The translations under genes and the position numbers were made by a program. Below are positions 23,301 through 35,500 of a stretch of DNA of 64,000 nucleotides, in pieces. The notes below the pieces were generated by a model. That model did not search any database, had not been told where the DNA came from, and saw only the letters and a program-made list of their open reading frames with translations. This stretch comes from Micractinium sp. NFX-FRZ (Eukaryota > Chlorophyta > Trebouxiophyceae > Chlorellales > Chlorellaceae). Positions within the stretch are counted from its first letter, which is position 1; each line of letters opens with the position of its first letter. The DNA is taken from assembly GCA_029339195.1 (NCBI GenBank), contig JAPTJF010000015.1, forward strand, positions 1-64,000. Direction: 5' to 3'.

Positions 23301-26300
23301 CCGCGGGGCTGCAGCACTCGGAGAGCTCCATGCAGGTGGGGCGGGGTGGGTGCCACGGCGTGAGTTTGTGTGTGGTCGTGGTGGGCGGACACTTGTATGC
23401 AGGAGGGTGGGCGTGTTGGGGCAGGGGTGATGTGACGACAGGGGGGCAGGCCTGCGTTTAGGGCGGGCGGGGAATGAAACTGGGTGGGTACGGGTGCTGA
23501 GCACAGAGCGGTGGGTGCCTAGGGAGGCCACCTGCCTGCCTGGCCACCTGCTGGCTGCGGCAGTGCTGTTTGAGCGGGGCAGCAAGCAGGAAGCAAGTGC
23601 CGGGGGCGATCGTTTGCCGCCCCAGGGGGTGAATGGCAACTCTGTCCTCCTAACGTCGCACAATCCGCCGCATCGACCCTGCCCTCGCATGCAGTACGAC
23701 ATGATGGCAGCCGACTTCCGCAGCCTGGGAGTCCACGGCGGTGGCGCCGGCGGTGGTGGCACTGCCGGCGGCGGCGGCGGCGGCGGCAGTGAGCGCCCCA
23801 GCAGCGCTCGCACCCTCACCAGCGAGGAAGCGGCGGCGGCGGCCAAGATAGCGGCGGAGGCGGACAAGCAGGGGGAGGAGGTGGAAGGCGAGGATGTGGG
23901 GCCTTCCAACCATGACGAGGTTGTGGGGACAGGTGAGGCAACAGAAGAGGGGCCACGGGGGGTGGGGCGTGCATGCAGGGGGTGTCTGACCCAGGCTTGC
24001 CAGCAGTAGGTCGACAGCCCAGCCGCGGACGGAGGAGCGAGTCAATAGGGGGTTTAGAGACAAGGGGTTTGCTTGCAAGCATGGGCAGCAGCTGCACTGT
24101 GATGGGCAGCAATAGCAGCATGCAATGCAGGCCCTGGCCCTGGCCCCTGGTGCGCTCTGTTCAGTGCATACCATGCTGCCCCAGGCGTGCCGCCGCCCCT
24201 CCCTGCAGGCCCGGAAGACGTGCCGATGTTCACCGCTCTGACTCCCAGTGAGGATTCCCCCTCCCCCTCCACTGCCACGACTACACACAACGCAAACACA
24301 CGCCGCCGCTCATGCCGCCCCTTGCCCTGATCCTCCACCACCCCTGCCCCTCTCCCCCAGCCCAGCCCCCAGCCTGCCAAGCCCACAGTGCCTCTCTGCC
24401 CCGCTGCCCAGACCATGCGCGCAGCTGCACGCGCCTTGCCCGCAGCCCACTCATCCAGGCCCACTCAATCGAGCTTTCATTCAAGTGCTTGCAGCGTCGC
24501 CTGCCTCTGGGGTCCAACTGGTGCCCTGCCATGATCTGCTGCTGCTCCCTGAGACGTCAGTTGTTGTTTATTGCCTGCTGCAGAGCCGGATGACGCGGAG
24601 GATGACGCTGTGCTGCACCGGCTGTGCCCCACATATGCCCAGGTGCGCTTGGAACTTTTGAACGCCTGGTGTGGGGCGACCTGGTTGCGTGCCCGCGCCT
24701 GTGCTGTGCACATCGCTGATTCCCTGCGTCTTTCTTGTTTCCAAACCCAGCATGCTCTACCTTACCAGCCCCTGCCTACTCGCCCCTGTCCATTGCCAGC
24801 CGTGCTGAACCCTGCATCCCCCCCGCCGCCTCCCGCCCCCTCCTGTTGATGAACACCACGTCACAGGACATCAACTCCCCCTTCCGCCACGTGCGCACCC
24901 GCATCTACTTCACATCCGAGTCCCACATGCACTCGCTTCTCAACGTGCTGCGCTTCTGCCAGCTGGGTGAGGCGCGGGCGCTGCTGCGGGCCTGGGTGGT
25001 GTGGCGTGTTGCGGTGCGGTTGGGAATGCTGCGTTCACGCTGGGAGCTGGATATGACAGAGGATGTGGCCATGCCTCAGCCCCTGAGCTGCTTGTTCCCT
25101 GTCAAAACTCGGCAACCCAGCTGCTGACTGGCTGTTCCCTTGCACACCCACCGTGCCCATGTGCAGGTCAGGAGGGCGAGCCACCGCTGCTGGGGGAGGA
25201 TGGTCAGCGCGTGCTGCACGAGTGCCGGGAGCTGGACTACATGACGCACATTGTGATGCGCATGTTTGAGAACACGCAGTGAGTGGGGTGGTGGTGGGTG
25301 GTGGGAGGGGGGGGACGCAGGAGGGGGGGCAGCCCTGGCCCGCGGGCGGGTGCGCTTGTTTGGATTAACGGCGTAAGTGACCAGGTTGGGAAACTGAGGC
25401 ACTCGTGCGTGGAGAATTTGGGCAAAATTGTGCGCTGTTGTGGTGCGCATGCCTGAGATGAGCACATGGCAGGAGGCATAGAGAGGGAGTGGTGCGACCT
25501 GCCTGCCTGCGTGCGATGCACTGGCTGACCCACACCCCTGCCCGCCCATCTGCCCCGCCCCTCTCCCGCAGGCTGCCACTGGACGACCCCAACCGCTTCC
25601 GGGTGGAGGTCCTGTTCAGGTGGGGTGGCCACCCCTGCTCTGCCCTTCTCCCACCGTCTCTCTGGGCTCCTGCATTAGCCAGAGCTCCTCAGCCACAGCT
25701 GGCTGTCCATGCCTGTGCGCCCTTGCCCCATCAGCCCGCCCGCTGGTCCCCACTCTGGTGCGTCCCGCAGCATGCACGCTGTACCTGACACACACACCAT
25801 GCCTCCTTTCCGTGTGCCGCTGCAGCCCGGGGGCCGCCTTTGACCCCACGGAGGTCATCCCTCCCAAGAAGGACCACGTGCTGCCCGTGGCGCCACGCGT
25901 GCCACTGCACCCCGACGGTGGGTGGGCAGGCACACGTGCCGTTTGGGGGACCCAGGGGGCGGGCGGGATTCAGCGCACTGCGTTCCTGTGGCGCTACATT
26001 TGCTGCTGGCAACGTTGACGGGCAGGCAGGCAGGCGAGCAGTCAGCGGCCAGACGTGCGCCTCCTGCGCCCCTTCCCCCTGCCCCTCCTCGTCATGTGCC
26101 CCCTTTCCCGCCGCCCAGGCCTGCCGCCTGCAGGCGCGAGCGGCGTGGCCCTGGCCCGCATGGAGGAGATGCTGAAGCCCTACTCCAAGCCTTTCAAGGT
26201 GGGCTGGCTGCTGAGGCTGGGCCCCAGGGCAGGCAGCCACATGCGTGCCCAGAGTTGTGCGAGACTGCCAACGCTTGGGCGCATGCACGCATTGTTGCGC

Positions 26301-26553
26301 CGCCCCGTCTGGCTGTGGCAACGCTGGCCGCCTTGTGCGCCTGAATGCCCTGCGAAACCTTCTTACCAACCTGCCTGCCTGCCATCCTTCTTAACTGCTC
26401 GCCCTGCAGCGCAAGGACGATCCCTATGCGCTGCGCAGCAACGTGCTGTCCACGCAGCAGAGCGAGGCGGCCGTGGTGGCGCCGGCGACAATGGCGGCCT
26501 TGGCGGCTGATGCGGGCAGCATGACCGAGATGCTGTACACGCAGATGACGTGA
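14380..26553 (+). CDS. VIP1: Inositol hexakisphosphate/diphosphoinositol kinase VIP1 (PPIP5K)
   Basis: About 33 exons encode roughly 1300 residues, assembled by homology to plant VIP1. Residues about 88-440 form the RimK/ATP-grasp kinase: [88 protein letters not shown]. From about 455 comes the histidine-acid-phosphatase-like domain with [27 protein letters not shown] and [16 protein letters not shown], so both catalytic signatures are intact. The enzyme phosphorylates InsP6/5-InsP7 to make inositol pyrophosphates, which signal phosphate and nutrient status. A Gly/Ser/Glu-rich insertion (encoded about 23720-23935) interrupts the phosphatase domain. The chosen ATG gives [13 protein letters not shown]; an in-frame GTG 33 bases upstream is ignored. 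The stop is TGA at 26551-26553. Confidence 0.92.
17911..17947 (+). repeat. Decayed copy of an exon start inside a VIP1 intron
   Basis: Bases 17911-17947 match the acceptor and exon start at 18027-18063 at about 30 of 37 positions. Read in the exon's frame, the copy gives [10 protein letters not shown] against exon [10 protein letters not shown]. It lies in the intron directly upstream and is not needed for the reading frame, so it looks like a pseudo-exon edge. Confidence 0.7.
22262..22472 (+). repeat. Copies of an exon 3' edge within the following VIP1 intron
   Basis: The exon end at 22262-22285, a CCCAAAGGACTTTGTGCAGG stretch followed by AGGTG, is echoed at 22354-22380 (CCAAACGGGCTATGTGCAGG then AGGTG) and more weakly at 22454-22472 (GGGACTGTGTGCAGGAG). 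Each copy keeps the GTGCAGGAG core and the first two keep the donor-like GGTG. Confidence 0.7.
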
Positions 26554-27628
26554 GGGTTGCTGACCTGGCGAGGCGGACGATGATGTGGCAAGGTGGATGA
26601 TGTGGCAGGTCTCGGGAGCGGCATGATGGCCAGCCGTAGCTGGCGGCGCCCGTGCGGCAATTTTGCGGAAGAGGGAGTCTCATTGGTGGTGCGTGCACGC
26701 TTTTGGGATGGACTTGTCCCTCCACTCTAGCCAGCCTGCTGGCGTGGTGTTTGTGGTCAAGGCCACGCGCATGCTCTTTGCTGCCGCCAATGTGTAAGCC
26801 CCCTATCTAGCACCAGGATGTGTGGCTTTGCATATATCTTCGGAGCGTCGGGGCGTCCTCCCAGAGTTGTTTGGTGCAGCAGAGAGCACATGATTCAAAG
26901 CGAAGTGATTGCTGTGTTGACGCACCACAACATGCACAGCCTTGTGCTGAAGGGTGCCGGCTGCGACGCTGGGCCCGGCACTGACGCCACTTGCCCTGGA
27001 CTCACCTAGCCTGTGGTAAAATGAGCTTGGTTGGTGGCAGTGCAGCTGCAATTGTGGTCTCTGCCCTGCCCGCTGTGCAGTGTGTCAGCACCCCCGGCCA
27101 CTGCCTGCGCCAGCAGGGATGCTTTTGTTGATTTGCGGCCTTGATGCCAGCTACCTCGTGCAAGTGGTGAAGCCTCACCTGCTGATGGGGCACTACTTGG
27201 GAGCCAAATCGGAGCGATGTGTGCTGTGCTTCAACTGCCCTCTCTCTTTATGCTCCTGCATCTGATGTCCTCTGCTCATGCAATCCCGCTGATCAGACAC
27301 TTGCAGCTGACACTTGGAGCCTGATTGCGCCAGCAGCGCACCCTGGGCAGCAGACCTGGGGCCACGGCGTGCGTTCCTGATCCATTCTGAAGCTAGGCCG
27401 TCCAAACCCCGCTTGTTTTGCGTCCAAGCCCTGAAATTTCATTTATATAATGTCAAAGAGCACGGTGTCATGCCGGCACTTGCCTGGGCGAAGTCACGCA
27501 TGCGCCGCCAGCAGGGCGGGTCCGCCGTCCGCCCTGCTGGCCCGCCCCGCCCTTGGCGCGCCGCTTGTCCCCTCCGCACAACCCGGGCGCCGCTATCTTC
27601 CTCTGCAGCTCCTTTTGCAGTCTGCAAG
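26554..27628. other. Intergenic, VIP1 3' flank and RRM gene promoter
   Basis: 1075 bp between two plus-strand genes. It contains a TGTAA at 26793-26797 assigned to VIP1. Only short patternless open frames are present; no repeat or RNA gene was seen. Confidence 0.45.
26793..26797 (+). terminator. Polyadenylation signal TGTAA (VIP1)
   Basis: TGTAA about 240 bases after the VIP1 stop codon, in the usual position for an algal poly(A) signal. Confidence 0.55.
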
Positions 27629-30600
27629 ATGATGCAAGCTCCGCCTGGCGGTATGTCCGCCCAGCAGGGGCCGGGCGTCAACCAGCTGCCCACGCCTCGC
27701 GCCACCCTCAAGGTGTCGAACATCCCCTCCTTCGTGACCAGTGACGACTTCAGCCGGCTGATGCTGCAGCTGGAGGGGTGTATCGATGCGCGGTTGCTGG
27801 GCAGGTGCGCCAGGCCACTTTACGGGGTGTCGGGCCGCTGAAGGAAGCTCAGAGGCGCGGCAGGAGTGCCGATCTGGGTGCCGAGGCTTCCTCACCATGC
27901 TCTGACCGCAGGCAGCCGGGCGGTGATCAGGTCGGCTATGGCGAGTTCTCCGACAAGCTCAACGCCAGCAAGGCCAAGAACCTGTATCACGGCTGGACGG
28001 GCTGGGGCGGGCGTGGGCTGTCCATCGAGCTGACCGACTTCAGCATGTCGCAGCTGACCCAACAGCAGGCTCCCGGCCAGAAGCGCATGCGGGAGAGCGA
28101 GGGTAGGTGGGGCATGGGAAGGCATGCGCTGAGCAGGTCGTGGGAGGCTGATACACTGAGCGGTGCGGAGGAACCTTGAGCGGGTGCAGTTTAGGCAGTG
28201 GCCATTCGGTGCTGGGTGGCAAGCCAACGCCACGTTCGCCGGAACCAGCTGGGCTCCAAGCGTGCAGTGGTGCAGCAGGGGGCCATTTGGTGAATCCAGC
28301 CTACAGCTCTATGTGCTGAGCATGCCGCTGCTGGTGTTGCAAGTGATGGGGCCGGCATTACAAGTGCATAACAGCAATGGCACTGGCATCCAAATGGGCC
28401 GCACACGGGCCGCGCATGGCCCTGCTGCCTGCCCACACCCAAAGTGCTGTGCTGTCTTGGCACCGACAGCCCTGCACAGCGCGCAGGCGTTGCAGCACAA
28501 CGCCCCCTTGCTAGCCCGCCAGCTAGACCCTTCCCTTGCTTGCCTGCGCCCAGCCAACACGCTGGTGTGCTGTTCCCTGATGTCATGCGGCAGACCAGAC
28601 CCCCAGCTCTCTTGGCCCCGCACACCACAGCAGCGTAGCTCTGCTCGCACTCAGATGCAGCAAGCTGGCAGGAAACCGCACAGCTGGCAAGGGCCCCCCG
28701 CAGCGCACCCTGCACACCTTTCCTCCCTCGGCTCTGGAGCCCCCTGACCCCCGCCCTGCCGCCCTGCCTGCCCTGCCTGCCTGCCTGCCGCCACCTCGCC
28801 TCCTTCCCGCTCAGCAGAGATGCTCCAGCCCGACAACAACTACAAGCAGGCCCGCCCAGACATGCCAGCCATGGTAGGCCTGCAGACGCACCACTGCCTC
28901 TTGCCTGCCAGTCTGCCTGCCAGGCTTCCGCAGCCTGGCTGCCCCCCGTGTGTGTGTGCGTCCCTGCCCTGCTCCCTGTCGCCCCTCAGCAGCAGTCATG
29001 CCAGGTGCCGTGCGAGGGCCCACCAGCCTGCCACCGCAGCATCGCTGCCTGCCAGCATGGCCAGCCAAACTTCCTGCCTGCTGGGCCTGACAAGCTGGGC
29101 GGGCTCTACAAGTGGCAGCGAGTCTTTGCCACTGCCGGCCTTGCGCACACACGCTGCGCAGGCGCTCTTGAGCCAGCGCTTGCCACAGCTCGCTGCTGCC
29201 AGCTGGCACACTCGCGCCATCCAGCCAGCCATCCTAGCTGGGACTAGCCTGCCTTGGGTGCTCGCCCTCTGCTGTCAAAACCCCTGGCTATCAGCTTGGC
29301 AGAGCCGCCAAATCATATTGTGCGTGCTGCTTGCTCCGCCAACCGTACCGACGCCTGCCGCCTTCCCTTGTGTCACCATTCTCTGCAGGGCATGGGTGGC
29401 GGCCAGCCCGGCATGCAGCAGCAGCAGCAGCCCCCCCAACAGGACATGGGCGGCCTGCTGCAGAACCTGACCAGCATGACCAACCTGCTGCAGCAGCAGG
29501 GCATTGCGCAGCAGCTGCTGGCCGCGGCCGCGCAGCAGACGGGCGGCAGCGGTGGCGGCATGCTGCCGGCGCAGCAGCAGCCCGGCATGCTGGGCCAGCC
29601 TGCGGGCGGGCAGCAGCAGATGGGCGGCGGCGGCATGATGGGTGGTGGCATGGGGCAGGGGCAGGGCGGGGGCGCATATGAGCCTTACAACCCGGCTGCC
29701 ATCTCAGCCAACCCGCTGGGCCAGCAGCAGCCCCAGCAGCAGATGGGCGGCATGGTTGGTGGCGGCATGGGCGGCGGCAGCATGGGCGGCGGCGGCATGA
29801 TGCCCCAGCAGCAGGCCCAGCAGCCGCAGTACGGCCAGCAGATGCAGCCGGCGATGCAGCAGCAGCAGCAGCCTGCGATGCAGCAGCCGCAGTATGGCAT
29901 GCAGCAACAGGAGCCGATGGGTGGGGGCTACATGGGCCAGCCGGTGCAGCAGCAGCAGCAGCAGGCACCCATGATGCAGGCGCCTCAGCAGCAGCAGCAG
30001 GGGTATGGCATGGCGCAGCCCCAGCAGCAGCAGCCGCAGATGATGCAGCCCGCCATGGGACAGGTGAGAGCGCAAGCCAGCATTGGGCAAACGCGCTGTG
30101 ACGCAGCCCGCACCTGGGTGCCATCAGCACTGCATTGCCTTGCGTGTTTGGCAGCAGACTGGCGGCCCATGCCCGTGTCCCGCGCACGCTCAGATTGTGC
30201 TGAGGTGGCGCCCCTGTTGCTGACTGCCATGCCTTGCTCCCTGCCCCTAGCACCCTGGCTTGCTACGCACCCTGGTTCCCCTCCCCTCCTGCCCCCTAAC
30301 ACCCCGGCTTGCTGATTTGCCATATCTTGCACCCCTCCTGCCTCCCTCAGGTCGGTGGCATGATGCCGCAGCAGCAGGCCCCCATGATGCAGCAGGGACC
30401 ACCCCAGCAGGCACAGCAGATGATCCCGCCGCAGCAGCAGGGCATGCCCGGCGCCGGCCCCAACGGCCGCCGAGGTGGGTGCTGCGCGCTGACCCCGCTT
30501 GGTCGGGCGCTGCCTTGCATGCGGGCACTCGTCCTGCTTGTGCTGTCATGTGCGGCATGTTACCAGCGCAGCGCAGTTGTGGCCCCCCATTGCATGCATG

Positions 30601-32079
30601 CCTCCAGCATTCACCTTGGTCTCCTGTTTCCCCGCACGCAGGCGACATCATGCCTCCCCCCGCCATGCGGCAGTACCCACCCGACGCCTGCAACACCCTC
30701 TACGTTGAGGGCCTGCACCGTGCGTTGCCACGTGCGAATACCACATCGCTGCGCTCCTGCCGCTGCCCTGGCCCGCAATGCGTGCACCGCTGCCGCTGCC
30801 GGCACGCTTGCTGTGGGTGTGGCACGCTGAGCTGGCAGGCTGTTTATCTTGCTTTCAGGGGGCAGCACCTGCACCATGCAGTTGTGCGAGCTTCGGGGTT
30901 TTTCAACTCGCCGCCCTGCCCTGCTCCCCCCTGCCTCTGTGCCTGCCTGCAGCGGACATCACGCGCCGTGAGCTGGCCCACATCTTCCGCGCCCACGAGG
31001 GCTTCAGGGTGAGCTCGGGGCCCATGGCTTGGGGGCCAGGCTTGCCGCGCCACTGCTCGCCTGCAGTCGGTAGTGGTGCAGCGGGGCGTTCGGCTGGGGG
31101 TCTGCAGCGGCAGCACGCGCCATGCCACCCGTCCCGCCTGTACCGCTGCAGCAGAGAGCTCAAAAGGCTTCCACTCTGGCCCCATTCCATGACCCTCCCT
31201 CCACACCACCTGCCCCACCTCCTGCCTGCAGAGCCTGCGCCTGGTGATCAAGGACAGCAAGAAGCACGTGGGGGAGAAGCTGGTGATGGCGTTTGCTGAG
31301 TTCACAAACACCTACTTTGCCACAGAGGCGATGGACAAGCTGCAGGTGGGGCGCGTGTTCAACTTGCTGGGCTTCTTGGGGTGGGGCAGGATGCAGGTGC
31401 AGGTGGTATGCGGCGCAGGTGAAAGTGGTTGGGGAGGCGCCACTGTGTGATGAGCAGTGGGCAGGCGGGAGGCATGAGCTGCCTGTGCCGCTGTTGCACC
31501 GCATGCAGCTGCTCTTTGGACACTGCAGTGAGGTGCAGCCAGAGGCCTGCATCCTTGCCCCTAACCCCGAAGCCCACGTGGCAGTCGTCGCACAATCGTG
31601 CCCGCTCCCGCTGACCCTCCGCCCTCCTTCCTCTCCTCCCCGCTTTCTTCAACAGGGCTATCCCTTTGACCTGGACGATCCTGAGACAGTCACTTTCTTC
31701 ATCAAGTATGCACGCCCCATGGCCGGCGGCCGCCCCGCTGGCGGGCCTGGCATGATGGGAGGCGGGCGCGGGCGCGGCGGGCCGCCGCCCATGGGGGGCC
31801 CTGGCGAGCGCGGCCCGCCCGGCGGCGCATACGGCGGCCGCGGCGGGGGCATGGACGGGCGCGGTGGCGGGCGCGGCGGCGGCAGGGGAGGTGCGTGCTC
31901 CTGGCAGGATGTGGCGTCTTGTGCATGGTGCTGCTTAGGCGTGCTTATATGCTTGCCTTGCGCCTGCATTTTGTGTTGCCGGCCTGGCTCTTAACAACAG
32001 GCAGGTCGACTGGTGCCCTCTGCGTGCAGGCCGGTTTGGCGGTCCCCCGCCCCACAGCCCGCGCGGCCGTGACTACTGA
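27629..32079 (+). CDS. Q/M/G-rich RNA-binding protein with two RRM-like domains
   Basis: Ten exons (27629-27804, 27912-28102, 28818-28873, 29389-30063, 30351-30474, 30642-30719, 30953-31008, 31232-31345, 31656-31890, 32030-32079) give 584 residues with phase closed at every junction. Residues 20-105 are a degenerate first RRM (ATLKVSNIPSFVTSDDF, YGEFSDKLNASKAK). Residues about 140-410 are a low-complexity linker dominated by Gln, Met and Gly. The second RRM (about 425-510) is canonical: NTLYVEGLHPDITRRELAHI, LRLVIKDSKK, KLVMAFAEFTN and GYPFDLDDPE. The tail is RGG/GGR-rich. The second RRM resembles the RBPMS/plant nuclear-speckle-type RRM family, implying mRNA binding in nucleus or cytoplasmic granules. 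The start has two adjacent ATGs; the first is used. Confidence 0.85.
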
Positions 32080-32555
32080 CCAACGTGCGGAGTTCGTAGC
32101 AAGTCCCGCATGTCGGCAGCAGTTTACACGCGGAAGCTGCAGCCACATGAACACAACCGTGATGCAAACCTGACCCGTGCTACCCGAGTCGTGTGACGTG
32201 CCTGTCCCTCTCTCCATGCTTGCAAGTGCCAACCACACTCCCTCTTGCTACCATCAGTGTAACCGCTTGTCACCAGTAGCCGACACTGTTCTGGAGTCGA
32301 ACACAGTCGGAGACATGGCAAAGGGAGCGGGAGGCCAGTGCCGGAGCGTACCGCTCCGCCTGTACTTCACTGGCTTGAAGGCGCCTGCGCTGAGCGGCGA
32401 CATCCTGCCAAGCTGGGCACAATTCAATCGACACGACTATTCACCGCGCTGCTTTACCTTGCTGTATGCATGTTGCGACCGGGCTTCTGAACTAGCGAGA
32501 CCGGGAGGCCAGCGGGGTTGGCTGAAGTGGCCTGACATCGCCACATATACATAAC
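32080..32555. other. Intergenic, RRM gene 3' flank and MPP10 promoter
   Basis: 476 bp between two plus-strand genes, with a TGTAA at 32258-32262 assigned to the RRM gene. Nothing else was recognised. Confidence 0.4.
32258..32262 (+). terminator. Polyadenylation signal TGTAA (RRM gene)
   Basis: TGTAA about 180 bases after the stop codon at 32077-32079. Confidence 0.5.
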
Positions 32556-35500
32556 ATGTTGGAGGCCGGCACGGTGATAGAGGTGCAGCTGCCGGGGCAG
32601 GAGGTGAGTGCCAGGCCATTCTGCGGCAGCATGCACGCGCCATGGCTTGTGCTGCCCATGTTCACAGCGACAGGGAGGGCTCTGCGCAGTGCCGCGCCGC
32701 CGGGAGTGTCTGCACCAGGCCTAGTGGCACTGCCGCCGCCGCTGCCTGCCTGCTCGCCGCTGCCGTCTGCTGCCGCCGACTCCCCACGCCACCTTTGCGC
32801 TGCTGTGCAGGCCCCCGCGCAGTACACTGTCTTGCGCTGCAGCGCGAGCATGCTGAGCGTGCACTTGCAGGAGCTCGGTGGCGAGGTGCGCTGCTGCTCC
32901 TGCTGCTTGCTCTTGATCGACTGCGCTCTACTCTGGAGCCAGCTGCTCTCTCTCTCTGCCTCTTGCACCTGCATCATGACTAGTCCGGGTCAACTGAGTT
33001 TGGCATTGATGTCTACGTTTGCATCCCAACTCTCCTCGCAGACTGTCCACCGCGTCAGCCTGAAGAAGCTTCCCTTCACAACTGTGCGGCAGCCCGGTGA
33101 GGAGCAGGATGGGGCGGCAGTAGCGGCAGACGCGGGCGGCAGCAGCGGCAGCGAGGAGGAAGGCGGGGAGCAGGAGCAGGAGGAGGGCGGCGCTGCTAGC
33201 GGCAGTGATGCCGATGCAGACCCAGAAGAGCAGCAGGAGGATGAGGAGGGTAGCGGTGGGGAGGGCGGCAGCGAAGAGGACGCACTCGCTGGGGAGGAGG
33301 GAGAGGAGGATGAAGATGAGGAGGAGGAGGGGGAGGAGGGGGAGGCGTTGGATGCCTTCCCGGCCAGCACAGCAGCCGCCGTCGAGGCGTTTGCTGCCGC
33401 AGTTGAGTCGGACCCAGCCGCCTTCCTGCAGCCCACCGCTGAGCTGGCGGGGCTCGCCAAGTCAGCAGCCAAGGCTCTGTACGACTACCAGGCCGCGCTG
33501 GATGCTGGCAGCACAGCTGGCGGTACCAGCAGCGGTACAGGAAGCGGTACTGCTGTACTGCCGGAGCTGTATGTGGACGGTTTTGATGCCGAGCAGATCT
33601 GGCTACAGCTGGAGCTGGCGGCGGGGCCGGCGCTGAAGCGCGCGCGCAAGCTGCTGAAGAAAGCGGGGCAGGAGCCGGAGCTGCTGACGCCGGAGACAGA
33701 GGAGGCGATTGATGGTGATTGTGCTTGCGAGTGGTATTGAGGGGCTGGAGTGGGCAGTGGACAGGGAGGAGAGGGCGCAGGCGGGGGGATGTGCGGCAGG
33801 GCTGGGCAGCGACGAGCGGCATGCCGTCCGGTTGATGTGCAGTGCAGTGCATTTGCTTGGTCCTCAGACCTGGGGCTTGCCAGGTGCCGTTGGGCATGTC
33901 AGCTTCTTGCGCTAGAGAGCAGCAGCTGCAGGTGTACTGCGCGCATGGGCAGGCTTGCATGCCAGTGGGTCTGGGCTGGCCTGAGCGTGCCGTTTCTTGC
34001 CCCTGCTTCTCCTGCTGCAGAGCTGCTGGAGGGTCAGGCGGGTGGGTCGTCTGACGATGAGGAGGAGGGTGGAGAGCCGCTGTCTGGGTCAGAGGGCGAG
34101 GATGATGAGGAGTATGACTCTGAGGATGATGAGGAGCTGGCGGGCGCTGACGTGGCGGGTGCCGCTGACCTGGCCGACATAGACTACGATGCCCTGCTGG
34201 CAGCGGGGGCAGCGCACCAGCGGCGGCGGCAGGCGGCGGCGGCGGCGGGCGGGTCGGACAGCGAGGAGGGCGAGGAGGAGGCGGCGGCGGCGGCGCAGCT
34301 GGCGGGGAGCAAGCGCAAGCGTGCGACCAAGGCGGCAGCTGAACGGGCAAAGGTGGAGGACGAGCACTTTAAGCTCGGTGAGCGGTCGAGGGCGGGGCAT
34401 GGTGTGTGGCTTGTAGACTGGCAGGGGGAGCTCCGCTTCTGCAGGCAGGCAGCTGTTGGGATGCCGCGGGGCAAGACCAAGGCTTCTGTGGCGCATGCTG
34501 TGTTGTGCACGTGTGCGCCCTGCTTGCCGTGTGCAAGCGTTACACTAAAGCCCTTGCCTCCCCTTCCTGCCCCTTCCTGCCCCGCCCTGGGCGCAGATGA
34601 GATGGAGGCCTTTTTGCAGCAGGCGGAGCGTGAGGAGGCCGGGCTGGAGGGGGGTGAGTGCGCTCCAGCCTGCACAGCTCTCTGCCCACCCCTGGCCTCT
34701 GCCCCACCCCCTGCCCAGCACGCTTTGCCTGCCCTCTTGCCTCATCCCTGCCTGGCTGCACAGCAGGTGCCGTGCGCCAGCATTGTGCATGAATCTGACG
34801 TGCGGCCCCCTGGCTGCTTGTTTGCAGAGGGTGCCGAGGAGGATGAAGAGGAGGGTGCCGGCGGCAGCGACGGCGAGGGTGAGCTTCCGCCTGCGTTGCC
34901 CGCTCGGGCTGCAGCCCTGCGTTGCTGTGGCGGTCTGTGCTGCCAGTGTGGCGATCTGTGCTGCCAGACTGGACGCCAGCATGCCCGTGCCTGTGTCCCT
35001 TTGCTCATGCTGTCAATAAGAAGCTTGCCGCTCGCACTGGGCCCACTCCGCTCCCCCATGCCTCTGTTACCTTGCTTATACCAGCAGAGGCTGAGCTGGA
35101 GGCGGTGCTTAATACATCCGCCCGCTCAACTGCCCCGTCCTTTCTGCTTATTGATGTGCAGAGGCTGAGCTGGAGGCGCTGCTGGACGAGCAGGTGGCCC
35201 AGGCGGGGCGGGACAAGAAGAAGGCCAAGAAGGCCAAGAAGAAGCGGAAGGGGGCATGTGAGTGGGGCAGGGGAGGTGGAGCAGGCATGGGCGACACGAA
35301 TGGGAGAGTTGACATCAAGGGAGGGTGGTGTCGGAGGAGCACGCGCTTCATGTGCCGGCTGGACGATGATGGGCAGCGGGCCGACAGCGGCGCAAAGCTC
35401 TGCAGCACAGGCAGGGTGAGGGTTAGGCCCAGGCCTGCAGGGGTGCGTGCCGAGCTTACCTGCTGCGCGCGCTTTGCTTCCCCCAACCCTGCCCCTGCTG

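Noticed and set aside
26818..27265. Short plus-strand open frames between VIP1 and the RRM gene
   Set aside because: They are under 65 residues, have no domain or splice partner, and fit 3' flank and promoter sequence.
35088..35161. Upstream acceptor as the constitutive MPP10 splice site
   Set aside because: It would add 74 bases and break the reading frame that is otherwise consistent across twenty exons.
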